From positions 62,001 to 126,000 of the forward strand of contig NZ_BMQM01000001.1 of the NCBI RefSeq assembly GCF_014648115.1: a stretch of 64,000 nucleotides of DNA, written 5' to 3'. The notes beneath the pieces were generated by a model. The model saw only the letters and a program-made list of their open reading frames with translations, was not told the origin of the DNA and searched no databases. Positions 27,251 through 37,601 of the stretch are shown here, piece by piece. The DNA is from Deinococcus seoulensis. GTDB taxonomy: Bacteria; Deinococcota; Deinococci; Deinococcales; Deinococcaceae. A program made the position numbers and the translations under genes. How positions within the stretch are numbered: position 1 is the first letter of the stretch; every line of letters starts with the position of its first letter.

Positions 27251-27432
27251 GCGCCGCCCCGCCGTTCAGGCCGCGCCGGGAGGGCGCGTGGCACGCCGGG
27301 AAGGCGCCGCGTGACCGGACATAGCTGTGCAGTGACCATCGCCCACAGTATGCCGCACAGGCCCCGCCGCACGCAGGCCAGGCAGGCACCTGTAAGTGCA
27401 GCGCAAGGCGCGGCTCTGTATAACTGTGTGTA

Positions 27433-27473
27433 ATGAAGCCGTTGCCTCCCTCTTCCCGCCCGGCCAGGCCCGC

Positions 27474-27477
<4 letters not shown>
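27433..27477 (+). CDS. Leaderless mini-ORF overlapping the Ser/Thr kinase gene
   Basis: 14 codons, MKPLPPSSRPARPA. The ATG is 8 nt after TATAAC, and the TGA overlaps the kinase ATG as ATGA. AGG at 27464-27466 gives the kinase an internal SD at 7 nt. Translation is inferred. Confidence 0.5.
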
Positions 27478-29555
<2,078 letters not shown>

Positions 29556-29559
29556 CCCC

Positions 29560-29841
29560 ATGACCCGACCCGACGGGCCACCCCGCCTGACCCTGCCCAC
29601 CCTGACCCTCTACGCCCGCCCCGGCTGCCACCTGTGCGAACAGGCCGCCGCGCACCTCGCCCAGCTGGAATTCAACGTGCAGACCGTGAACGTGGACCTC
29701 GACCCGCAGCTGCGCGAACGGCACGGCGACCACGTGCCGGTCCTGGCCCTCGGGGAGCGCATTCTGGGGCGCGGCGCGTTCAGCCGCGCGCGCCTGAGCA
29801 CCCTGAAACTCGCCCTGATCCGCGAGGCCCTGTCCGGCTGA
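29560..29841 (+). CDS. Glutaredoxin-like (DUF836) thiol protein
   Basis: 93 residues, a thioredoxin fold with redox motif CHLC in LTLYARPGCHLCEQAAAHLAQL and the cis-Pro segment HVPVLALGERI. It lies 4 nt after the kinase stop, so it is co-transcribed with it. It probably reduces disulphides. In a bacillithiol-making organism it could act as a bacilliredoxin-like protein, but that is not shown. Confidence 0.85.
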   Translation: MTRPDGPPRLTLPTLTLYARPGCHLCEQAAAHLAQLEFNVQTVNVDLDPQLRERHGDHVPVLALGERILGRGAFSRARLSTLKLALIREALSG

Positions 29842-29866
29842 CCCGCCTGACCGCCCTGCCCGCAGA

Positions 29867-29889
29867 CCCCTCCCGCCCGGAGGGGTTTT
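29867..29889 (+). terminator. Terminator after the kinase/glutaredoxin operon
   Basis: CCCCTCC (29867-29873) pairs with GGAGGGG (29879-29885) and is followed by TTTT. Confidence 0.9.
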
Positions 29890-29957
29890 CGCTGGCCCAG
29901 TCGAATGGCAGCGTCGGATGGCAGCGATCCGAACGGTTCAGCGCGGGTCCGGGACGC

Positions 29958-29969
29958 TATGGTAAACGC
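29958..29969 (+). promoter_or_regulatory. -10 box of the ftsY leader ORF
   Basis: TATGGT (29958-29963), then 6 nt to the ATG at 29970. Confidence 0.6.
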
Positions 29970-30005
29970 ATGAACGTCACCCCCCCCGCCGGAGCGCGCG
30001 CGTGA
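29970..30005 (+). CDS. Leaderless mini-ORF overlapping ftsY
   Basis: 11 codons, MNVTPPAGARA, ending TGA within the GTGA that starts ftsY. GGAG (29991-29994) inside it is the ftsY SD at 7-nt spacing. Translation is inferred. Confidence 0.55.
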   Translation: MNVTPPAGARA

Positions 30006-30958
30006 GCTGGCTCGAACGCCTGCGCGACGGGCTCAGCAAGACCCGCCAGCAGATCAACTCCACCGCCGGGTTCCTCGGACAGGACGTCCGGGACGTCGTC
30101 ACCAACCGACTCGACACCATCGAGGACCTCGAGTACGCCCTGATCGCCGCCGACGTGGGCCGCGCCGCCACCGAGGACATCCTCGAGGACATCCGCCGCG
30201 CCGAGGGCAAGAACCTCCAGCAGGCCCTGATGGACGCCCTGACCCTGCAACTCGAACCCGACGCCCGCCGCGCCGAATTCCGCAAGCTCGGCTTCGCGCC
30301 CGACGCCCGGCGCACCAGCGTCGACCCCAAAGGGCACGTGGTCATGGTCATCGGCGTGAACGGCGTCGGCAAGACCACCACCATCGCCAAACTCGGCCAG
30401 TACTACATGAACCGCGGCAAGAGCGTCATGTTCGCCGCCGGGGACACCTTCCGCGCCGCCGCCGGCGCGCAACTCGGCGAGTGGGGCGAACGCCTCGGCA
30501 TTCCCGTCGTGCAGGGCACCGACGGAGGCGACCCCGCCGCCGTCGCCTTCGACGGAGCCAGCGCCCGCGCCGCGCGCGGCACCGACCTGCTGTTCATCGA
30601 CACCGCCGGCCGCCTGCACAACAAGCACAACCTGATGGAGGAACTCAAGAAGGTCCGCCGCGTCGTCGAGAAGGCCGACCCGGCCGAACCCTCCGAGACG
30701 TGGCTGGTCCTGGACGCCGTCACCGGCCAGAACGGCCTGCAACAGGCCAAGAAATTCCACGAGGCCACCCCCCTGACCGGCGTGATCGTCACGAAACTCG
30801 ACGGCACCGCCAAGGGCGGCATCCTGGTCGCCATCGTCCGGGAACTCGGCGTGCCCATCAAGTTCATCGGCGTGGGCGAACAGGCCGACGACTTGCAACC
30901 CTTCGACAGCCAGGAATTCGTGCGCGCCCTGTTCGACGTGAACATCCCGCGCGAGTAG
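30002..30958 (+). CDS. ftsY: Signal recognition particle receptor FtsY
   Basis: 318 residues, nearly only the NG domain, because the long acidic A domain of enteric FtsY is missing. GTPase motifs are GVNGVGKTTTIAKL (about residues 118-131), AGDTFRAAAGAQL, DTAGRLHNKHNLMEEL and TKLDGTAKGG. It docks SRP-ribosome complexes at the membrane. The GTG start at 30002 overlaps the mini-ORF, so its translation may depend on the leader. Confidence 0.97.
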   Translation: MSWLERLRDGLSKTRQQINSTAGFLGQDVRDVVTNRLDTIEDLEYALIAADVGRAATEDILEDIRRAEGKNLQQALMDALTLQLEPDARRAEFRKLGFAPDARRTSVDPKGHVVMVIGVNGVGKTTTIAKLGQYYMNRGKSVMFAAGDTFRAAAGAQLGEWGERLGIPVVQGTDGGDPAAVAFDGASARAARGTDLLFIDTAGRLHNKHNLMEELKKVRRVVEKADPAEPSETWLVLDAVTGQNGLQQAKKFHEATPLTGVIVTKLDGTAKGGILVAIVRELGVPIKFIGVGEQADDLQPFDSQEFVRALFDVNIPRE

Positions 30959-31020
30959 CGAACTGGAACGGCAGGCGGGCGGCCCGGTTGGATGGGGCCG
31001 CCCGCGTTGCGTCTGGACTC

Positions 31021-31156
31021 ATGCGGATTCCGTTTATTTCGTTGACAACCCGGGAGGGCACCGGGTTGCCAACTCCACGTCCGGAACCCGCCAAGCTCCC
31101 ACTCGCTTCGCTCGGATTGAACGGCTTTATAAGCCATTCAATCGGAGTCCGTATCA
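31021..31156 (-). repeat. Palindromic repeat family, full copy
   Basis: In minus-strand sense it starts TGATACGGACTCCGATTGAA and ends CGGAATCCGCAT. Both hairpins are present (TTGAACGGCTT/AAGCCATTCAA with a TATA loop; CAACCCGG/CCGGGTTG). The first TGA is the stop codon of bshC. Confidence 0.9.
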
Positions 31157-32719
31157 GGGAATGTCGAGTTCGCCCTGCCAGCCTGCCGGGAGGTCCAGCA
31201 GCTGGCGCAGGGGCGTGTCGCCGTGCTTGAGCAGGAAGGTCAGGAAGTTCATCTCGCGTTCCTGGGGTACGCCGTTCGGGAGCAGGTGGGCTTTCAGGCG
31301 GGTCAGCTGGCCGCTGCGGTCGTTCTCGGCGCGGGCCAGGGCGCGCGTGGCGAGGTGTTGCAGGTGCGCGACGCGCGCCGTGGTGCGGGTGCGGGTGCGC
31401 TGCGCCGCGCTGTGCAGGGTGGGGTCCAGCGCGCCCAGTTCGTCGGTCAGGGCGCGCAGGTCAGCGTCCAGCGCGGCCAGTCGCTCGGCGCTGGCGGCGG
31501 CGGCGCCCTGCTCGGCGGCCAGCGCGCGGCCCAGCACGCCTTCCGGGTCGGCCTGCACCTGCGCGGCCGTGGCGTTCAGGCGCGTCAGGAGGCGGCGTAC
31601 GTTCGGTTCGATCCAGGTGACGCTCAGGCGCGGCCACAGGAGCGGCTGCCCCAGCCCGTGCAGCGCGTACACGTCCCGTAACTGCGCGCCGTACGCGATC
31701 TCGCCCGGCCCGACCACGAAGGCCAGGGTGGGCAGCAGCGCGTCCTGCACGGCGGGGCGCAGGCCAGCGGCGGGCGTGATCCGGCTGGGGTCGCCTGCCA
31801 GGACCGCCAGCAGGTCCGCGCGCGAGTACGCGGCGTGATCGGTGCTGAAGGTGCGGCCGTCGAAGCGCAGCAGGCGGCGCTGCCCGTCGTCTTCCTCGAT
31901 GAACAGGTTGGTCGCTCCGGCCGGGCGGCGCAGTTGCGGCACGAACCCGTCGGCTTCCAGGCGGGCGGCGGCCGCCTCGATGGCCTCGCTGGACGCCAGG
32001 GGGCGTTCCAGTTCGCGGGCCAGGGTGGGGGCCATCAGCGCGGCCAGGGCGGGGTGCAGCGGGTCCAGGACCAGCAGCCCCGCCGGGGCCAGCAGGCCGT
32101 GAATCAGGCGGGCGAACACGTCGGCGTAACTGCCCGCGCCCGCTGGCCCACCCACGGCCCGGTCGAAGCGGGCGCGGACAGCCGCCACGTGCGCGGCGGG
32201 CGCGTCGAAGGCGTCCAGCAGCGCGTGGACCTGCGCCGTCCACTCCGCGCGCCACGGCATGCGCCCGACCGGCACGCCCTGCGGCACGTCCAGCGTCAGG
32301 CGGTGCAGGCGCCCGGCGAGGTCCAGCAGGGTGGTACTGGCCACCTCGGCCGCGTCGTGATCCTGACTGGCGATCCAGTACACGGCGACCACCGGGGCGT
32401 CCTCGCGGTCCTCCTGGCGGGCCAGCAGCGCCGCGTCGGCGGCCTTGTGCACCGAGTACGCCGGGCCGGTCAGGGCGCCCGCCTGCTGCCCGGTCACGAC
32501 CACGCGGGACGCCGGGTGCGCCAGCCGTTCCAGGGCTGCCTGCGCGTGCGCGTCCAGCGTGCCCAGGTCGCGGTGGTACGCGCGCAGCGCCTCTGCCAGC
32601 GCGGCGCGGTCCACGTCACCGCGAGTCTCTGCGCGCGCCTGTGCCAGCGCCCCTGCGCTCAGGCGGAAGTACGCCTGCATGCCACCCTTCCTGAATTCCG
32701 CTCCTGCGTTCCGCGCCAT
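31154..32719 (-). CDS. bshC: Bacillithiol biosynthesis cysteine-adding enzyme BshC
   Basis: 521 residues, the usual length for BshC, which adds cysteine to GlcN-malate in the last step of bacillithiol synthesis. Family landmarks are RVVVTGQQAGALTGPAYSVHKA, VVAVYWIASQDHDAAEV, a central core, a coiled-coil (about 400-470) and a C-terminal NFLTFLLKHGDTPLRQLL. ATG at 32719 has GGAAGGAAG about 5 nt upstream. The frame stays open to 32821 without support. The stop codon is provided by the end of a palindromic repeat. Confidence 0.93.
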   Translation of the reverse strand: MARNAGAEFRKGGMQAYFRLSAGALAQARAETRGDVDRAALAEALRAYHRDLGTLDAHAQAALERLAHPASRVVVTGQQAGALTGPAYSVHKAADAALLARQEDREDAPVVAVYWIASQDHDAAEVASTTLLDLAGRLHRLTLDVPQGVPVGRMPWRAEWTAQVHALLDAFDAPAAHVAAVRARFDRAVGGPAGAGSYADVFARLIHGLLAPAGLLVLDPLHPALAALMAPTLARELERPLASSEAIEAAAARLEADGFVPQLRRPAGATNLFIEEDDGQRRLLRFDGRTFSTDHAAYSRADLLAVLAGDPSRITPAAGLRPAVQDALLPTLAFVVGPGEIAYGAQLRDVYALHGLGQPLLWPRLSVTWIEPNVRRLLTRLNATAAQVQADPEGVLGRALAAEQGAAAASAERLAALDADLRALTDELGALDPTLHSAAQRTRTRTTARVAHLQHLATRALARAENDRSGQLTRLKAHLLPNGVPQEREMNFLTFLLKHGDTPLRQLLDLPAGWQGELDIP

Positions 32720-32809
32720 TGTTCTTCCTTCCGCCCGGCGCCGCGTGTTCGCGGCGCGGGCCGTCCCCGGCGTCCGCCGGGGCGCGTGCGGTGCCCGTTC
32801 TCTCCGGTT

Positions 32810-32868
32810 GAACCGGTTCACAAGGCAACGGGACTCACACTACACGGACTGTCACAGCACACTGTGAA
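32810..32868. promoter_or_regulatory. Palindromes in the bshC leader region
   Basis: A perfect 12-bp palindrome TGAACCGGTTCA (32810-32821) and an inverted repeat TCACAG-CACA-CTGTGA (32853-32868) lie between bshC and the end of the CRP-family gene. They could be an operator and a hairpin. No clear promoter is seen. Confidence 0.4.
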
Positions 32869-32911
32869 GTAAAGCCGACGGACGGCGCGGCACCCCAGGC
32901 GTGCGCGGCCC

Positions 32912-33586
<675 letters not shown>

Positions 33587-33683
33587 GCGTAGCAGTATGC
33601 CCCACCGGCACGCCCCGCGCGCAAGCACACCCACCGGGGCCAGCGCCGGAGGCCCGCCCGACTGCTTTACAATCCGCGACAGC

Positions 33684-34442
33684 ATGAGCAACCCAGACCA
33701 GACCCAGCGACTGACCCTGTTCGACCTGCCGCTGGACAACATCACGCTGGACGGCGCCCTGAACCGCCTGGGCGACTGGATCTACCGCGCGCCCCGCGCC
33801 CCGCACACCGTCGTGACCCTGAACCCGGAATTCATCGTGCAGTCACGCACCCAGCCGGACTTCGTGACCGCGATGCAGGTCGCCGACCTCGTCACCGCCG
33901 ACGGCGTGGGCATCGTGTGGGCCGCGCGGCAACTGCGGGACCAGGAGGTACCGCGCGCGCCGGGCTTCGACCTCGTGCAGGGCCTCATGAAACGCCACGG
34001 CGCGGACCTGCGCGTGTTCTTCCTGGGCGCAAAGCCCGGCGTGGCCGAGGTCGCCGCGCAGAACGCCGCGCGCGACTACGGCATTCAGGTCGCAGGCATC
34101 CACCACGGGTACTTCGACCTGCCCGAGGATCAGCGCGTGGCGGAACTCGTGCGCGACAGCGGCGCGGACCTGCTGCTGACCGCCATGGGCGCCGGGCGGC
34201 AGGAGACCTTCAACCAGTACTGGCGGCAGGTGATGAACGTGCCCGTCATGATCGGCTGCGGCGGCGTGATCGACGTGCTGGCCGGCACCGCCGACCTCGC
34301 CCCGGCCTGGACGCGCCGCATGGGCGTCGAGTGGATCTGGCGGGTCGCGGGCGACCGGAAACGCTGGAACCGCGCGCCGCGCCTCGCGAAGTTCGTGCAG
34401 ATGGTCCGCGCCGAGAAACGCCGCGCTGCCCGCACCGGCTGA
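33684..34442 (+). CDS. WecG/TagA/CpsF-family glycosyltransferase
   Basis: 252 residues. The family core is complete: LTLNPEFIVQSRTQPDF, ADLVTADGVGIVWAAR, RVFFLGAKPGVAEVAAQNA, LLLTAMGAGRQE, CGGVIDVLAGTADLAPAWTRRMGVEWIWRV. These enzymes add N-acetylmannosamine-type sugars to a lipid-linked carrier in surface polymer synthesis. ATG at 33684 lies 10 nt after TACAAT with no SD, so the leader is at most a few bases. Confidence 0.93.
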   Translation: MSNPDQTQRLTLFDLPLDNITLDGALNRLGDWIYRAPRAPHTVVTLNPEFIVQSRTQPDFVTAMQVADLVTADGVGIVWAARQLRDQEVPRAPGFDLVQGLMKRHGADLRVFFLGAKPGVAEVAAQNAARDYGIQVAGIHHGYFDLPEDQRVAELVRDSGADLLLTAMGAGRQETFNQYWRQVMNVPVMIGCGGVIDVLAGTADLAPAWTRRMGVEWIWRVAGDRKRWNRAPRLAKFVQMVRAEKRRAARTG

Positions 34443-34460
34443 CCCACCCGCGAAGTCCGG

Positions 34461-34596
34461 CTCATTTCCGTTTGTTTCGCCAACAATCCGGGACTTCACT
34501 GCCCCTGCCGGCTCCATGTCCGGAACCCGCCCAGCCCCTACTCGCTTCGCTCGGACCCAGCGGGCCTTGCAGCCCATTCAATCGGAGTCCGGATCA
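34461..34596 (-). repeat. Palindromic repeat family, full-length degenerate copy
   Basis: In minus-strand sense it starts TGATCCGGACTCCGATTGAA and continues through CCGAGCGAAGCGAGTAGG to GGCGAAACAAACGGAAAT. Its first TGA is the stop codon of the gene at 34594. Confidence 0.85.
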
Positions 34597-35109
34597 GGCG
34601 AGGCCGCAGGCGCGCTGCACCAGCAGGTGCAGTTCGTCGCGGCCCAGGCGGCGGGCGTCGAGTGTCAGGTCGTCCGGCAGGCTGCTCAGGCCCGGCACCA
34701 GCGGCGCGAACCGCAGTTCCGGCCGGGCGATCAGGTCACGGCGGGCCGTGAAGGCCAGCACGAAATCCACCCGCAGTTCGAAGTGCGCGTTCAGTTCCGC
34801 GCGCAGCGGGTACGGGTCGCCGCTCAGCAGGGCCAGCAGCGCCGGGTGCGGCGCGAACCCGTCCTCCAGGTCGCGGGCGGTGCGTCCCTCGTCCAGGAAG
34901 ATGCTGGCGTTGCCCAGCACGTACCCGCTGACGCGGCGGCGGCACACGTCCGGCGCGTCGCCGCGCACCAGCGTCACCTGCCGCCCGGCCCGCGCCGCGC
35001 CGCCCAGCATGGCCCACAGGCGGCCCAGGCTGGAGTAGCGGGCCAGTTCCGCGTACCCGGCCGGACGGGTCGGCAGGGGCCGCGACGGGCGGTCCGTGTT
35101 GAGAGGCAT
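34594..35109 (-). CDS. Protein of unknown function
   Basis: 171 residues, soluble, with no signal peptide and no recognised motif. One cysteine pair (VCRRR, RACGLA) is present. ATG at 35109 stands 6 nt after TAGCAT (minus strand), a leaderless start. The last codons abut a palindromic repeat that supplies the stop. It is divergent from the acyl-CoA dehydrogenase. Confidence 0.7.
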   Translation of the reverse strand: MPLNTDRPSRPLPTRPAGYAELARYSSLGRLWAMLGGAARAGRQVTLVRGDAPDVCRRRVSGYVLGNASIFLDEGRTARDLEDGFAPHPALLALLSGDPYPLRAELNAHFELRVDFVLAFTARRDLIARPELRFAPLVPGLSSLPDDLTLDARRLGRDELHLLVQRACGLA

Positions 35110-35250
35110 ACCCGGATGCTACCGCCCCGCGCGGACCTGCGTGCCGGGAGCCGCGCCGCGCCGACCATGAAGCACCCATGAACGAACCGGCAGCCAAAGC
35201 GCGATACTCAACGCAGTTCCGACTTCCCTGAACGCGGTACAACCGGAACC

Positions 35251-36606
35251 ATGAACAGATCAACCGTGGACGCGCAGGCGCTCCTGGCCGGAATGGACAT
35301 GGACGCCCTGGCCCGCCTGAACGAACGACTGGACCTGGGCGCCCTGGTCAGGGCCGCCGCCGGCATGAGCGACTCGCAGCTCAAGAGCCTGACCAGCATG
35401 CTGGGGGCCGCGCCCGAGAAGGCCCCCCACCTGCCCACCCCGAATGCCGACTTCTTCGGGCAGATGGATACCCTGACCCAGGCGCAGCGGGACTTTGCCG
35501 GCGAGGTGCGCGGCTTCATGCACACGCACGTCTCGCCCATCATGAACGAGTACTGGAACCGTGACGAGTTCCCCCGCCACCTGATCCCGGAACTGAAAAA
35601 ACATGATTTCATGCGCCGTATCTGGAACGAGGATGGCAGCCGCACCCCAGACGCCACCATCATGGAAGGCCTGTTCACCATGGAAGCCTGCAAGGTGGAT
35701 GTCAGTACCGCCGTGTTCTTCGGCGTGCACGCCGGACTGGCCTTCGCGTCCATCGCGCTGGGCGGCAGCGACGAGCAGAAGGCCGAGTGGCTGCCCAGGA
35801 TGCTGGACATGGACGTGATCGGCGCGTTCGGCCTGACCGAACCCGAGGGCGGCTCGCAGGTCAGCCAGGGCATGCGCACCACCTGCAAACGCGACGGCGA
35901 CAGCTGGACCCTGCGCGGCCAGAAGAAATGGATCGGGAACAGCCCCTTCAGCGACTTCACGGTCATCTGGGCCCGCGATGTGGACACCCAGGAGGTGCGC
36001 GGCTTCATCGTCCGCGCCGGAACGCCCGGTTACAGCGTCGAGAAGATCCAGGGCAAGACCGCCCTGCGCATCGTCGAGAACGGCCTGATCACCCTGAGCG
36101 ACTGCCGCGTGCCCGACACCGACCGCCTGCAGAACGTGCGCGGCTGGCGCACTACCGCCGAGGTCCTGAAACTCACCCGCGCCGGTGTGGCGTGGCAGGG
36201 CGTCGGGTGCGCCATGGGTGCCTACGAACTGGCCGCCGCGTACGCCCAGACCCGCGAGCAGTTCGGGAAGCGCATCGGGGAATTCCAGCTGATCCAGAAT
36301 CACCTCGTGCACATGCTGGGCAACGTCACCAGCCTGTTCGCGCTGTGCCTGCGCCTGAGCCACATGGCCGACGCGGGCGACATGCGCGACGAGCACGCCG
36401 CGCTCGCCAAGGTCGTCACCGCCGCCCGCTGCCGCGAGACGGTCGCCCTGGCCCGCGAGACCTTCGGCGGGAACGGCATCCTGCTCGAGTACGGGGTCGC
36501 CAAGCACTTCGCGGACACCGAGGCCATCTACTCCTATGAGGGCACCAACGAGATCAACACCCTGGTCGTCGGGCGGGCCATCACCGGCCTCAGCGCCTTC
36601 GTGTAA
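35251..36606 (+). CDS. Acyl-CoA dehydrogenase, glutaryl-CoA dehydrogenase-like
   Basis: 451 residues: a 60-residue N-terminal extension, then the helical/beta/helical FAD domains ([58 protein letters not shown]). The catalytic base Glu is in [20 protein letters not shown] at about residue 430, the position used by glutaryl-CoA-type enzymes. It oxidises an acyl-CoA and passes electrons to ETF. ATG at 35251 follows TACAAC by 7 nt. The extension is unusual and may be a separate helical element. Confidence 0.9.
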   Translation: MNRSTVDAQALLAGMDMDALARLNERLDLGALVRAAAGMSDSQLKSLTSMLGAAPEKAPHLPTPNADFFGQMDTLTQAQRDFAGEVRGFMHTHVSPIMNEYWNRDEFPRHLIPELKKHDFMRRIWNEDGSRTPDATIMEGLFTMEACKVDVSTAVFFGVHAGLAFASIALGGSDEQKAEWLPRMLDMDVIGAFGLTEPEGGSQVSQGMRTTCKRDGDSWTLRGQKKWIGNSPFSDFTVIWARDVDTQEVRGFIVRAGTPGYSVEKIQGKTALRIVENGLITLSDCRVPDTDRLQNVRGWRTTAEVLKLTRAGVAWQGVGCAMGAYELAAAYAQTREQFGKRIGEFQLIQNHLVHMLGNVTSLFALCLRLSHMADAGDMRDEHAALAKVVTAARCRETVALARETFGGNGILLEYGVAKHFADTEAIYSYEGTNEINTLVVGRAITGLSAFV

Positions 36607-36655
36607 GGCAGGGTGGGGGTAGGGAGTGGGGGAGGGCCGGGCCTATGCTGGGGGC

Positions 36656-37471
36656 GTGAGCACCGAACCTGCCCTGACCACCCCGGCCCCCGCCCGTCCC
36701 CGTCGTCGCCCGCTTCTCTCGCCGCGCGTGCGTGCGTGGGTGATCGCGGGCGTCTCTCTGCTGGGAGGGTACCTGATCTCGACGGCGCGGCAGGCGGTCG
36801 TGCGGCCCCCCCTGGTGGTCGGGCAGGACGCCGTGCCTCCCTCCGGTCAGGACACGGCGCGCGTGACGCTGGAGAACGTGGGTGGCCCCGTCATCGACAT
36901 CCGGCCCGCGCAGGGCGAGGCGGACACACTGCTGGTGTTCTACCCCGGCGGGCTGGTGCGCCCCCAGGCGTACGAGTGGCTGGGCCGCGCGCTGGCCGCT
37001 CGTGGCGTGCAGACGGTCATCCCTGCCTTCCCGCTGGATCTGGCCGTGACCGGAATAGGGCGTGCGGACGGTCTGATCGCGCAGTACGGCCAGGGCAAGC
37101 GGGTGGTGATCGCCGGGCACTCGCTGGGGGGCGCGATGGCCGCGCAGTACGCCGCCAGCAACGCCGACGCCCTGGCGGGCCTGATCCTGATGGCCGCGTA
37201 CCCCGCCGGGAACGTCAGCCTGAAAGACCGGACGCTGCCCGTGCTGTCGCTGCTGGCCGAACGGGACGGGGTGGCCGCCCCCGACGACGTGCGCGGCGGC
37301 CTGGAACGCCTGCCCGAGGGCACGACCCTGACCGTCATTCCCGGCGCCGTCCACTCGTTCTTCGGACGGTACGGCCCGCAGAAGGGCGACGGCCTGCCCA
37401 CCGTCACGCACGCGCAGGCGGAAGAGGAGATTCTGAACGCCGTGCAGGACTTCCTGACCGGACTGAAATGA
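36656..37471 (+). CDS. Membrane-anchored alpha/beta hydrolase
   Basis: 271 residues. One N-terminal membrane segment (about residues 21-40) precedes an alpha/beta hydrolase with oxyanion region LLVFYPGGLVRPQAYEWLG, nucleophile GHSLGGAMAAQYAASN, Asp in AERDGVAAPDD and His in GAVHSFFGRYGP. Substrate unknown. GTG at 36656 is 6 nt after TATGCT, leaderless. The stop codon touches a palindromic repeat fragment. Confidence 0.87.
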   Translation: MSTEPALTTPAPARPRRRPLLSPRVRAWVIAGVSLLGGYLISTARQAVVRPPLVVGQDAVPPSGQDTARVTLENVGGPVIDIRPAQGEADTLLVFYPGGLVRPQAYEWLGRALAARGVQTVIPAFPLDLAVTGIGRADGLIAQYGQGKRVVIAGHSLGGAMAAQYAASNADALAGLILMAAYPAGNVSLKDRTLPVLSLLAERDGVAAPDDVRGGLERLPEGTTLTVIPGAVHSFFGRYGPQKGDGLPTVTHAQAEEEILNAVQDFLTGLK

Positions 37472-37530
37472 TTTCGCTGACCACCCGGTGCCTTGCCGGG
37501 TGGTCAGCGAAACAGGCAGCAGTCCGTATG
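37469..37530 (+). repeat. Palindromic repeat family, right-half copy with a 17-bp hairpin
   Basis: TTTCGCTGACCACCCGG (37472-37488) pairs perfectly with 37496-37512 around a 7-nt loop. It is followed by CAGGCAGCAGTCCGTATGG, the family right end. The preceding TGA is the hydrolase stop. It may slow or end transcription, but no T tract follows. Confidence 0.8.
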
Positions 37531-37601
37531 GCGCCCGAGCATGGGCAAGCGCTGAAGGCGGCCCGCACCCATCCCGGTGGGCGGGCGGGAATCATGCCGG
37601 G

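Noticed and set aside
32853..32868. CRP site before bshC
   Set aside because: The dyad is TCACAG...CTGTGA, which has the half-sites in the reverse order from the CRP consensus.
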